This document shows positions 53,270 to 61,458 of a stretch of DNA of 64,000 nt, piece after piece. The notes under the pieces were generated by a model, which saw only the letters and a list, made by a program, of their open reading frames with translations, was not told where the DNA came from and searched no databases. The position numbers and the translations under genes were made by a program. Within the stretch, counting starts at the first letter, position 1, and each line of letters starts with the position of its first letter. This DNA comes from Bacteroidales bacterium (lineage in GTDB: Bacteria > Bacteroidota > Bacteroidia > Bacteroidales > F082), in assembly GCA_015493525.1 (NCBI GenBank), contig WGCY01000037.1, positions 1 to 64,000 on the forward strand. Reading direction: 5' to 3'.

Positions 53270-55786
53270 TTACATTCTGAAATATACATTGAAGAAAAAG
53301 GTCCTGCCATACAGATAGCCGTATTTGGGCGGAAACTTATTGATATTTTGCGGGTCGTAACGCAATTGTTCATAACCTCCCGTGATATGGTTCGTATCAT
53401 TTAGCAGGTTACTCAGGCTCAGCGTGAAACCAACAGTGTATTTGTGTTCTATCCTCCACGATTTACCGCCAAACAGATCCAGTGTCATTCCATCGGGAAG
53501 TTTTTCCTGGGCCAAAACGCCCGAAATACGGTAATCGCCATCGGGCAGGCTCTCCAGTGCTTCTTTTGTATGGCGGTCAGGATTTACCGGAAGATAAGCA
53601 TTGCCAAAGTAGTTTCCGTTTAGCCCGATAAACCAATATTTCGGTGCATTGTACCTGATTCCCAACGAAGCCACCGTTTGCGGCATGCCCCCGACATAAT
53701 AATTTTTCAGGTAAACTTTACGGTCTTTGGCCAGCAGCCTGGCATCGTTATCCTGTGTGATGGTAGCCACAGGCCTCGAGGTATAAACATACTGCCCGTA
53801 GCCAAACACCCCCGAAACGGAGATGGTAGGCGATAAATTGGCTTCAATGCCCAACTCCAGGCCGGTATTCAGCTCATCAACGCCTGTCATAATATAGTTT
53901 ACAAATGAGTTTAACGCTTCGTGATAAAAACTCCGCGACCATGTTTTGTCCTTAAACTGTGTGTAGTAAACCGTAATCCGGGCTTTTACGGCCGGCGTAC
54001 GAAGCAGGTAACTCAGGTCGCCCGAATAAATCGTTTCGCTTTTCAAATTGTCCACGGTAAAGTCGCGTGTACGAACGGAAATATAAGCATCCCTAAAATA
54101 AGGTGCACGCGTCATGTACATGAGGTTGCCCCTGATATAGTTCCTGCCGTTGGCTTTATACGTTATGCCGCCTTTCAGCCCAAAGTTCAGAAAACTGTTG
54201 TTGTGGCCATCGCCATAGGAATGGAGCGGAAAATGACCGTTGCGCATATTTCCCGTCCGCCAGAAATTGGTATGGGAAATTGTTGCCCCAAAATAGAAAT
54301 CCAGTTTTCTATAGGTAAATTCGGCTTCGCCAAAAGCAGATTGCATGTTGATGTTGGCATCATAATCATAACCAAAAATATCTCCTTTTTTCACCAGCCT
54401 GTTCGGTCGGTTCAGGTCGCTTTGGGCGGCAGCCGGTATCTTAAACGGGTCTCCCGAGGCATATTTGTCAATATCGAGCCAATACTGTCCGCCGAGCAGA
54501 TCGTTGATTTCTTTATATTGATGGCCCTTGTAAAAGTTTAAATTAAAGCCACTGTGGATAGCGATGTGGTCATTCAGGTCAGAGGTGAAATCACCATTTG
54601 CCTGGATCTGGCTTTTGTCGTTTCTTCTGTCCTCAATAATATATTTGGAACGGAGGCCTGTTACATCATTGCCTTTAATGCCGTCAACATTTTTCACCGT
54701 GTACAGGAACTTGCTGTTGGCAAAATAAAGGGCATCCCAGTTGACCTGCCGGTAACTGTCGTTGGTTTCCCATTGGTTTGTATAATATTCGGCTGAAGCA
54801 GAGTCGCCAATCAAATTATACCAGCTGGGCAGATAGCGATAATAATCAGGACGCGGATCGTTGGCTTCTACCCAGTTGAGGGCTGTGGAACCACCTTTTC
54901 CAAACCAATAAGAAACAGAAAGCTGTGCTTTGGTTTTATCCGATATTTTCCAATAATCGCTTAAGGTTATCATGGGCTGATGGTAAGAACTCACCCGTGA
55001 GTTACGTTTTTTCCCATTCTGATATCCCCAATAAGGGTTATAGTAATTGTTTCCGGTCAGGTTGTAGGCTTCCTGAACAGCAATACCCGACTTTCCACGT
55101 GTGGAAGGGGCACCAAAAATAGTCAAAGCCAGGCTATGGCGTTTGCTCAGTTTCTTTTCGACACCGAGAAAATATCCCCAGGCATCATAAAAGGTACCGG
55201 CCACATAGCCTTCCTGTGCCCACCTGCGCGAAACGGAAGCCACCAGCGACCATCCGCTGGGCAACACGCCCGTTGAATAGGTAAGCATCAGCCTGTTACG
55301 ATAGCTCCGGTTGGACAGGGAGTAAGAAAATTTTAGCTGTTTCCTGAAAGTAGAGGGACGGGCAGTAATCTCCGTAATCCCGCCTACACCGCCAAAACCA
55401 AATTCGGAAGAGACAATACCGTTTTGCACTACATTGTACCGTGTGATGTCGTTCAACCCGCCCCAGCTCGACCAGTAAGCACGGCCTGAAGTCGGGTCGT
55501 TGAGCGAAACACCATCCATCAGCACCGAAATATTCTGTGAGTCGTAACCCCGGACACGGAAACGGGCAGGACCAAAGACATACCCGGCCGTGGAGACAAA
55601 AATATCGCGCGAAGCCTGTAAAAGGCCGGAAACATCCTGCGACTGGCTTTCATCGTTCAAACCGGTTTCGCTCAAAGTGAAAGTCGGGATTTCCGTTTGC
55701 TCGTTCGACACCGTGGTAGTATCTGTCTGCGCCCACACCTGCTGAATCATCAACAGGATAATAAAAATAGATAGAAACCTTTTCAT
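53270..55786 (-). CDS. TonB-dependent outer-membrane receptor
   Basis: 838 residues. Signal peptide MKRFLSIFIILLMIQQVWAQ, then a plug domain (LLQASRDIFVSTAGYVFGPA; RVRGYDSQNISVLMDGVSLN) and a 22-strand barrel ending TFFFNVYFRM with the C-terminal aromatic. No N-terminal carboxypeptidase-like domain, unlike SusC. The substrate is unknown. It pairs with a DUF5689 lipoprotein downstream and a divergent secreted nuclease/phosphatase, which suggests uptake of products of extracellular nucleic-acid or phosphoester breakdown. Confidence 0.92.
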   Translation of the reverse strand: MKRFLSIFIILLMIQQVWAQTDTTTVSNEQTEIPTFTLSETGLNDESQSQDVSGLLQASRDIFVSTAGYVFGPARFRVRGYDSQNISVLMDGVSLNDPTSGRAYWSSWGGLNDITRYNVVQNGIVSSEFGFGGVGGITEITARPSTFRKQLKFSYSLSNRSYRNRLMLTYSTGVLPSGWSLVASVSRRWAQEGYVAGTFYDAWGYFLGVEKKLSKRHSLALTIFGAPSTRGKSGIAVQEAYNLTGNNYYNPYWGYQNGKKRNSRVSSYHQPMITLSDYWKISDKTKAQLSVSYWFGKGGSTALNWVEANDPRPDYYRYLPSWYNLIGDSASAEYYTNQWETNDSYRQVNWDALYFANSKFLYTVKNVDGIKGNDVTGLRSKYIIEDRRNDKSQIQANGDFTSDLNDHIAIHSGFNLNFYKGHQYKEINDLLGGQYWLDIDKYASGDPFKIPAAAQSDLNRPNRLVKKGDIFGYDYDANINMQSAFGEAEFTYRKLDFYFGATISHTNFWRTGNMRNGHFPLHSYGDGHNNSFLNFGLKGGITYKANGRNYIRGNLMYMTRAPYFRDAYISVRTRDFTVDNLKSETIYSGDLSYLLRTPAVKARITVYYTQFKDKTWSRSFYHEALNSFVNYIMTGVDELNTGLELGIEANLSPTISVSGVFGYGQYVYTSRPVATITQDNDARLLAKDRKVYLKNYYVGGMPQTVASLGIRYNAPKYWFIGLNGNYFGNAYLPVNPDRHTKEALESLPDGDYRISGVLAQEKLPDGMTLDLFGGKSWRIEHKYTVGFTLSLSNLLNDTNHITGGYEQLRYDPQNINKFPPKYGYLYGRTFFFNVYFRM

Positions 55787-55812
55787 GTAAATTATTTCAA
55801 ATTAACTAATTA

Positions 55813-55859
55813 ATGATTTTCATCATTATTGAAACAGGTATTCCAAAAGGAAAACCTGT
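55813..55859. promoter_or_regulatory. Inverted repeats in the TonB receptor leader
   Basis: TAATGAT-TTTC-ATCATTA (about 55811-55828) has the same ATGAT-N4-ATCAT core as the site upstream of psrA. A second hairpin, ACAGGT...ACCTGT with inner TTCC-AAAA-GGAA, is at 55834-55859. Both lie between the -7 box and the receptor ATG. Confidence 0.4.
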
Positions 55860-55884
55860 CAATTTCTCCGTGAGAAAAAGTAGC

Positions 55885-55892
55885 CAAAGGTA
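55885..55892 (-). promoter_or_regulatory. -7 box TACCTTTG of the TonB receptor operon
   Basis: On the minus strand TACCTTTG, followed by GC, matches TAnnTTTG. No TTG at the right distance. It lies 20 bases from the opposing box of the nuclease gene, so one regulator could act on both. Confidence 0.5.
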
Positions 55893-55912
55893 AAACATTC
55901 TCAAATAAAACC

Positions 55913-55920
55913 TACATTTG
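55913..55920 (+). promoter_or_regulatory. -7 box TACATTTG of the endonuclease/phosphatase gene
   Basis: TACATTTG followed by C matches TAnnTTTG. The leader is about 21 bases. The -33 TTG is missing, as in the opposing promoter. Confidence 0.5.
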
Positions 55921-55947
55921 CCCTGAAAAATTATCAATCTACATAAA

Positions 55948-57012
55948 ATGAAAAGAGTATTGTCTTCCTTCCTGTCGGGCCTGTTGTTGTTATCATTTGT
56001 CAATTTCCCGGCATCAAATTTGAAAGCACAGCAAAAAAAGAAACTTGCCGTGGCCATCGTCGGTTTTTACAATCAGGAGAACCTGTTTGACACCATTAAC
56101 GACCCTAAAATTAACGATGAGGAGTTTCTGCCCAACAGTGCCAACCACTGGGACACAGAAAAATATATGCACAAACTGGCCAATATGTCAAAGGTCATTT
56201 CCAAAATCGGAACGGACATTAACCCGGATGGCATTGCCCTGCTGGGCGTGTCTGAAGTGGAAAACCTGCGCGTGATGAAAGACCTCGCCAACCAGCCGTT
56301 GTTAAAAAACCGTCATTTGGGCATTGTCCATTACGACTCACCCGACCGGCGCGGCATAGATGTGGGACTTTTTTATAATCCGAAATATTTTAAGTTCATC
56401 TCCTCCAAATCGTACAAGTTGCATATTCCGGATAAATCCTGGTTCCGCACCCGCGACCAGCTTTTGGTTTCCGGTTTGTTGCTCGGCGATTCGGTTTACG
56501 TCATTGTAAATCACTGGCCATCGCGTTATGGCGGGGAGAAAAGGTCAAGGCCCATGCGTAACTATGCTGCCGACCTTACACGGCATATCTCCGACTCACT
56601 GCTCAAGTTGAACCCACAGGCAAAGATTATTGTTATGGGCGACCTGAACGACAACCCAACCAACGAAAGTGTGATGAAACACATGCGGGCCGTTCCCAAA
56701 AACAAAATGAAACCGGGCGATTTTTACAACCCCATGTACAGGCTTTATAAAGAAGGTATCGGTTCTACAGCCTGGCGCGACACCTGGAGCCTGTTTGACC
56801 AGATTTTTGTTTCCCCCGGATTGCTGGGGCCTGTTACGCTCCATTCTGGCCTGAAATTCTACAAAGCTTTTATCTTCAACAAGCCTTTTATGCAACAAAA
56901 AGACGGACGCTACAAAGGCTATCCCTACCGTACTTTTGCGGGCGGAACATGGCTGGGTGGCTACAGCGACCACTTTCCGGCTTATGTTGTGATTGTTAAA
57001 CAGGTGCAGTAA
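55948..57012 (+). CDS. Secreted endonuclease/exonuclease/phosphatase-family protein
   Basis: 354 residues. Signal peptide VLSSFLSGLLLLSFVNFPAS. The EEP fold shows FYNQENLFD (metal-binding Asn/Glu region), LLGVSEVEN with the catalytic Glu, VNHWPSRYGGE with the His, GDLNDNP with the catalytic Asp/Asn, and GYSDHFPAYV at the C-terminus. Family members are DNases, sphingomyelinases or phosphatases. The divergent TonB receptor and DUF5689 lipoprotein suggest a nutrient-scavenging role outside the cell. Confidence 0.9.
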   Translation: MKRVLSSFLSGLLLLSFVNFPASNLKAQQKKKLAVAIVGFYNQENLFDTINDPKINDEEFLPNSANHWDTEKYMHKLANMSKVISKIGTDINPDGIALLGVSEVENLRVMKDLANQPLLKNRHLGIVHYDSPDRRGIDVGLFYNPKYFKFISSKSYKLHIPDKSWFRTRDQLLVSGLLLGDSVYVIVNHWPSRYGGEKRSRPMRNYAADLTRHISDSLLKLNPQAKIIVMGDLNDNPTNESVMKHMRAVPKNKMKPGDFYNPMYRLYKEGIGSTAWRDTWSLFDQIFVSPGLLGPVTLHSGLKFYKAFIFNKPFMQQKDGRYKGYPYRTFAGGTWLGGYSDHFPAYVVIVKQVQ

Positions 57013-57046
57013 TTCACCGGTTATCAGAAACATAAACCGTTTCCCA

Positions 57047-57442
57047 ATGTTTAAAGAAACTTTAGTTGCCGGTCAGGCATTTGAAAAAACCATAACGGTG
57101 GAACACAAAGATACTGCTGCTGCATTCGGCTCCGGCAGCGTGGAAGTTTTTGCCACGCTGGCCATGGTTTCCCTTATGGAAGGAACAGCTTTGGAAGGGG
57201 TACAACCGTTCCTTGCAGACAATTTCACCACCGTAGGAATTGATGTTTGTGTGAAACACATCAAAGCTACCCCGGTGGGCATGAAAGCAACCTGCAAAGC
57301 CGTGTTGACAGAAGTGGATGGGGCCAAACTTTCTTTTAACGTGGAAGTGCAGGATGAGGAGGGAAAAATTGGCTACGGAACCCACCAGCGTTTTATCATC
57401 AACCTGCCCGAATTTATGAAAAAAGCGGGAAGAAAAGGTTAA
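57047..57442 (+). CDS. Hotdog thioesterase (FlK-like)
   Basis: 131 residues from MFKETLVAGQAFEKTI at 57047, preferred over an ATG 18 codons upstream inside the previous gene's 3' end. Hotdog fold with EHKDTAAAFGSGSVEVFATL and MEGTALEGVQPFL, the pattern of fluoroacetyl-CoA thioesterase-like proteins with the conserved Thr/Glu/His. FlK proper splits fluoroacetyl-CoA; relatives are general acyl-CoA thioesterases, which is more likely here. Downstream of the nuclease gene by 34 bases and possibly cotranscribed. Confidence 0.87.
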   Translation: MFKETLVAGQAFEKTITVEHKDTAAAFGSGSVEVFATLAMVSLMEGTALEGVQPFLADNFTTVGIDVCVKHIKATPVGMKATCKAVLTEVDGAKLSFNVEVQDEEGKIGYGTHQRFIINLPEFMKKAGRKG

Positions 57443-57544
57443 AACCTGCACAAAAACAGCCTTCAGTTTTACAATTCGGGAATTATTAGACAAATTTCAA
57501 ATTGATTACGATGGGTTTCACATGATGAAGGACATACAATAACA

Positions 57545-57615
57545 TATCGTCCCTACCGGGACTTAGCATTTATTTTGCTTTTTTTCTAGAAATATTTTGT
57601 CCCTGACAGGACATC
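57545..57615. repeat. Short GTCCC...GGGAC-type palindromes
   Basis: The gap 57443-57727 has GTCCCTACCGGGAC (57549-57562) and TGTCCCTGACAGGACA (around 57598), two imperfect hairpins. They resemble dispersed intergenic palindromes of this phylum. No gene is recognised there. Confidence 0.45.
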
Positions 57616-57727
57616 CAAATAATAACCTGCTTCTGAAATCCTGGCACATAGAAAACTTGTCTGCCTCTGGCATGATAGAAATTAACCTTTGAAATGGCAA
57701 AATAAAGAAAAGGCGCATGTCCAGGAT

Positions 57728-58063
57728 TTAAAGCTCTTTGGCCGGGTCCCAGAAAATCTCGTTAAAATTCACAATCTGATCATCTTTAATCCGGATGCCT
57801 TCACTCTCCAGGAGTTCTTCCATGGTATGCTGTCCGCCGAAAGCACGTTTTCCGGTGAGCAGGCCCTGCCGGTTGACCACACGATGTGCCGGAATCCCGT
57901 GCAGGTTATATTTGGAGCTGTTGAGTGCCCAGCCCACCATGCGTGCCGACCCTTTGCTGCCAAGATATTGGGCAACAGCCCCGTAAGAGGTTACCCGCCC
58001 ATAGGGGATTTTTTGTACCACGGCATAAACCTTTTGGAAAAAACCGCTCTTTTCTGCGTCCAT
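57728..58063 (-). CDS. Alkyltransferase-like protein (ATL), MGMT fold without the active cysteine
   Basis: 111 residues. The DNA-binding part of O6-alkylguanine-DNA alkyltransferase: IPYGRVTSYGAVAQYLG (helix-turn-helix), ARMVGWALN (Arg finger) and the active-site motif, which reads IPAHRVVN instead of IPCHRVV. Ala59 replaces the alkyl-accepting Cys. ATL proteins bind O6-alkylguanine and hand it to nucleotide excision repair. It starts one base after the TrmB stop. Confidence 0.93.
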   Translation of the reverse strand: MDAEKSGFFQKVYAVVQKIPYGRVTSYGAVAQYLGSKGSARMVGWALNSSKYNLHGIPAHRVVNRQGLLTGKRAFGGQHTMEELLESEGIRIKDDQIVNFNEIFWDPAKEL

Positions 58064-58756
58064 CTAATCCTGCTTTTTAAAAAACTGCGGATGAAGCCGG
58101 AATGCCAAATACCGGATGGGCGTTCCGTATTCCAGCCACTTTTTTTCATAAAAAGTCTGTATCTGTGTTATTTCATTGTCCATTCCCGAACCGTATATGT
58201 CTTCATTGGCTTCCAGCAGGATATGGCCATCTTGTTTTATCATTTCCAGGGTGTAATCGTAAAGCAGCAAAGCATCCGTTTTAAGGTGAATGATGGCATC
58301 CGGTTTCAAAAAAAGCGCATACCGTTTTAAAAACCGGGGGGAGACAAGCCGTTTTCGCTCTCTGGCAGCCTTTATTTGCGGGTCGGGAAATGTAATCCAC
58401 AGTTCATCCACCTCCTCCCGGCCAAAATAAAACTCCGATTGTTCGATGCGTGTCCTGACAAAAGCAACATTTTTCAGGTTTTCTTCCTGGGCCGTTTTTA
58501 GCCCGCGCCACATGCGTGCACCTTTTATATCCAGTCCGATAAAATTTCTTTCGGGATGGCGGCGGGCCAGTCCAACGGTGTATTCGCCCTTTCCACAGCC
58601 CAGTTCCAAAGTCAGCGGATGGTCATTTTTAAAAAAATCCTGTTTCCATTTCCCTTTCAGGAAGAAACCATTCACCACTTCTTCGTAACGATACTGGAAA
58701 AGATTGGAGAACGTGAGGTTTTCGGCAAACCGCTGTAGTTTGTTTTTATTTCCCAA
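58064..58756 (-). CDS. trmB: tRNA (guanine-N7-)-methyltransferase
   Basis: 230 residues. It methylates G46 of tRNA with SAM. SAM-binding motif TLELGCGKGEYTVGLAR, then NFIGLDIKGARMWRG, the substrate-site motif ITFPDPQIKAARERKRLVSP and KTDALLLYDYTLEM. The R-x-R-K-R segment in the PDP loop is characteristic. Directly adjacent to the ATL gene, with no obvious terminator between them. Confidence 0.95.
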   Translation of the reverse strand: MGNKNKLQRFAENLTFSNLFQYRYEEVVNGFFLKGKWKQDFFKNDHPLTLELGCGKGEYTVGLARRHPERNFIGLDIKGARMWRGLKTAQEENLKNVAFVRTRIEQSEFYFGREEVDELWITFPDPQIKAARERKRLVSPRFLKRYALFLKPDAIIHLKTDALLLYDYTLEMIKQDGHILLEANEDIYGSGMDNEITQIQTFYEKKWLEYGTPIRYLAFRLHPQFFKKQD

Positions 58757-58768
58757 GCCGGAAGTTTT

Positions 58769-60010
58769 TTATTTGACCAAAATCCATGCAGCAGGGTTCT
58801 CTTTCTCGCGGATAATCCCCAGCTGTTTTTTTGCCTGCCAAAACCTGTGGAATGTCCCGACAGCTACCCGGTGAAGACCGTTTGACGTACTGCCGGCAGC
58901 AAAAGCATTGTAGCCTTTTTTCTGTAAAAGGGCAATGAGCGTTTGGACATTGCGGACATCTTTAAAAGAACCCGTAATAATGATATACTGCCGGGAATGG
59001 GCCATTTGCCTGACCGGAACAGGCTTAGGTTCCGGATTTTTGGAAGATGACTTTGGGGCAACTTTAGAAGCTGCAGGGGTGTGCGTTTCCGGTTTCTTCA
59101 AAGTATGGGACTCGGGCTTTTCCGTTACACCGGCCGGCACTGCAACAGTATGCTTAACGGAAACGGTACCTGATGTATTGGAAGCAACAACTTTGGTTTT
59201 GTGTACTGCATGGCTTTTCTCAAAAAGGCCTATCCACCACGAGCCAAACCCGCTGCTGTTGACCTTGTCGATATTGTCTATCACATAAGCGTTGGGCTGC
59301 GCATAAAAAAACGGAATGACGGAAGTAAAATTATCATAACCGGAACCCGGTTTTGCCCTGTCCCTGGCATTCCAGCCCAGAAAAGCAGTGATCACCAATG
59401 CCACAAGCAATATTCCTATCAGTCTATAAATCAGATTATTTTGTACTGCAAGACGTTTAGCATGTTTTTTCCTGCTTGTGCGAGAAGTATGTGTATTTTC
59501 AACCTGCTGTTTTTTATTTTGTTTTGCAGAAACGGCTTTCTTTTCGCGGACCGTACTGACCACCTGACGCAATTTCTCTTCGGGATGGGAACGGCGAATG
59601 GCGGGCGAAACAAAATCGGTAAGCCCGAAAGCTTCCGCGTTATAATTAACAAGGTTGTCCTGTTCAAAAACAATCTTTTTGTTTTCATTTAGATAAAGGG
59701 CACCGATTTTATCAAAAATGACACGCTCTCCCAGCCTTAATGTTTCTAATTGGGAAGAAACAAATTTATCCACCTGTTCCTTTGCCTCCTTGTAAGGGAT
59801 GTTTTCTTCACGGGCAATATAATTCACCAGAAGGCCATCATTTGTTTTCAGGTAAGCATTGAACATTACCCGTTTATAAGGAGGGTGGAAATGATGGGTT
59901 TTGGTTTGAATGGAAGCAGGCTTATCGTGGGTAAGGAAGCCACCCAAACCGGGGATAATTACACATTCAAAATCATACAGTAAGTCAGCTATGTATTTGT
60001 CTATCTTCAT
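58769..60010 (-). CDS. HU (CCDC81-type) and SPOR domain membrane protein
   Basis: 413 residues. Two N-terminal HU-CCDC81 domains (MKIDKYIADLLYDFECVIIP; YNAEAFGLTDFVSPAIRR), one membrane segment (LIYRLIGILLVALVITAFLG near residue 195), a low-complexity Pro/Lys/Thr stretch and a C-terminal SPOR domain (YIIITGSFKDVRNVQTLIAL). SPOR domains bind denuded septal peptidoglycan, so it is likely at the division site. Typical of Bacteroidota. Confidence 0.92.
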   Translation of the reverse strand: MKIDKYIADLLYDFECVIIPGLGGFLTHDKPASIQTKTHHFHPPYKRVMFNAYLKTNDGLLVNYIAREENIPYKEAKEQVDKFVSSQLETLRLGERVIFDKIGALYLNENKKIVFEQDNLVNYNAEAFGLTDFVSPAIRRSHPEEKLRQVVSTVREKKAVSAKQNKKQQVENTHTSRTSRKKHAKRLAVQNNLIYRLIGILLVALVITAFLGWNARDRAKPGSGYDNFTSVIPFFYAQPNAYVIDNIDKVNSSGFGSWWIGLFEKSHAVHKTKVVASNTSGTVSVKHTVAVPAGVTEKPESHTLKKPETHTPAASKVAPKSSSKNPEPKPVPVRQMAHSRQYIIITGSFKDVRNVQTLIALLQKKGYNAFAAGSTSNGLHRVAVGTFHRFWQAKKQLGIIREKENPAAWILVK

Positions 60011-60055
60011 AATACAAATTTTATAGTTTACAGAAATTGGAACCTGCTAAGATAC

Positions 60056-60820
60056 TCATCGCGGTTGTCCATTGCAAATTTTGTTAATAAGTTTTGTGAG
60101 GTTTTCCGGCGTATCAATTCCAATACCCTCATAGTCAGTTAGTCCGACCTTTATCACAAGGCCATTTTCCAGCCAGCGCAATTGTTCAAGTTTTTCGGCT
60201 TTTTCCAATAATCCTTCCGGCAGCCTGACAATTTTTTTCAGCACGGTTGAGCGATAGGCATAGATGCCGATGTGCCCGAGGAATGCAGCTTTTGTTAACC
60301 AGCCCTCCTGTTTTTCGCCCCGCACAAAAGGGATGGCCTGCCGGCTGAAATAAAGGGCTTTTCCCTGCAAATCAGTAACTACCTTGACCATATTGGGACT
60401 CATGAGCTCCTCCCTTTGTTTTATGGGACGGGCAAGCGTGGCAATGTCCGTTGCCTTGTCCTGAAAAAGCGAAAGGAGTTGCCCGATTTGTTCCGGTTGG
60501 ATCATCGGTTCATCGCCCTGAATATTGATTACCACATCAAAAACCTGTCCCCCTTTTTCCAACTTCTCCATCACTTCGTTGCAGCGTGAAGTCCCATTGG
60601 TATGCTGTTCATCGGTGAGCATGGCTTCTCCGCCAAAACCCTCCACATGCCGGAGGATACGCCCATCGTCGGTGGCCACCACTGCCCGGTCAACATTTTC
60701 CGTAGCCACAACCTGCTCATAAACCCGTTGGACCATGGATTTGCCACAGATATCAGCCAGTGGTTTTCCGGGAAAACGGGTCGATGCATAACGCGATGGA
60801 ATAATGCCGAGGACTTTCAT
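60056..60820 (-). CDS. kdsB: 3-deoxy-manno-octulosonate cytidylyltransferase
   Basis: 254 residues, full length. It activates KDO with CTP for lipopolysaccharide. GIIPSRYASTRFPGKPLADI is the CTP-binding start; NIQGDEPMI and HIGIYAYR are the family motifs; the end DYEGIGIDTPENL is conserved. A KDO-containing outer membrane is thus expected. Precedes the SPOR gene by 45 bases. Confidence 0.96.
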   Translation of the reverse strand: MKVLGIIPSRYASTRFPGKPLADICGKSMVQRVYEQVVATENVDRAVVATDDGRILRHVEGFGGEAMLTDEQHTNGTSRCNEVMEKLEKGGQVFDVVINIQGDEPMIQPEQIGQLLSLFQDKATDIATLARPIKQREELMSPNMVKVVTDLQGKALYFSRQAIPFVRGEKQEGWLTKAAFLGHIGIYAYRSTVLKKIVRLPEGLLEKAEKLEQLRWLENGLVIKVGLTDYEGIGIDTPENLTKLINKICNGQPR

Positions 60821-60834
60821 AGGCGTTGGATATT

Positions 60835-61446
60835 TTAAAATAAACCGTTGATTTCAGCATCAATTTTTTCAATGACCACACCGATGTCTTCGGGACGGGA
60901 GAAATCAAGCTTATCCACATTTATTATCAGCAGTTTACCTTGTTTGTACTTGGAAATCCAGGCTTCGTAACGCTCATTCAGCAATTTCAGGTAGTCGAGC
61001 CGGATGGACTCCTCATACTCCCTTCCCCGCTTTTGAATCTGTTCCACGAGTGTGGGAACGGAAGCACGCAGGTAAATCAACAAGTCAGGGGGCTGGATAA
61101 ACGAGCTCATCAGTTCAAAAAGCGAACTGTAATTTTCAAAATCACGGGTTGACATAAGGTTCATTTCGTGCAGGTTGGGCGCAAAAATATAAGCATCCTC
61201 ATAAATACTGCGGTCCTGTATTACTTTTTTGTTGCCCCGCCTTATCTCTACCACCTGACGGAAACGGCTGTTCAGAAAGTAAACCTGAAGGTTAAAAGAC
61301 CATCGTTGCATATCGTCATAAAAACTTTGCAGGTAAGGATTGTGGTCCACATCTTCGTAATGGGCTTTCCAGCCATAATGTTTTGATAAAATTTTCGTCA
61401 GGGTTGTCTTCCCCGATCCAATGTTTCCGGCAATTGCAATGTGCAT
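60835..61446 (-). CDS. Deoxynucleoside kinase
   Basis: 203 residues. P-loop GNIGSGKTTLTKIL, the DRS motif in VIQDRSIYEDAYIF and the ERS-type arginines, LID-region PPDLLIYLRASVPTLVEQIQ. It phosphorylates deoxyadenosine/deoxyguanosine or deoxycytidine; Bacteroidota usually carry such a gene near kdsB or GH3. The exact nucleoside cannot be told. Short spacing to both neighbours suggests one transcript. Confidence 0.92.
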   Translation of the reverse strand: MHIAIAGNIGSGKTTLTKILSKHYGWKAHYEDVDHNPYLQSFYDDMQRWSFNLQVYFLNSRFRQVVEIRRGNKKVIQDRSIYEDAYIFAPNLHEMNLMSTRDFENYSSLFELMSSFIQPPDLLIYLRASVPTLVEQIQKRGREYEESIRLDYLKLLNERYEAWISKYKQGKLLIINVDKLDFSRPEDIGVVIEKIDAEINGLF

Positions 61447-61458
61447 TATCGTATTGAT

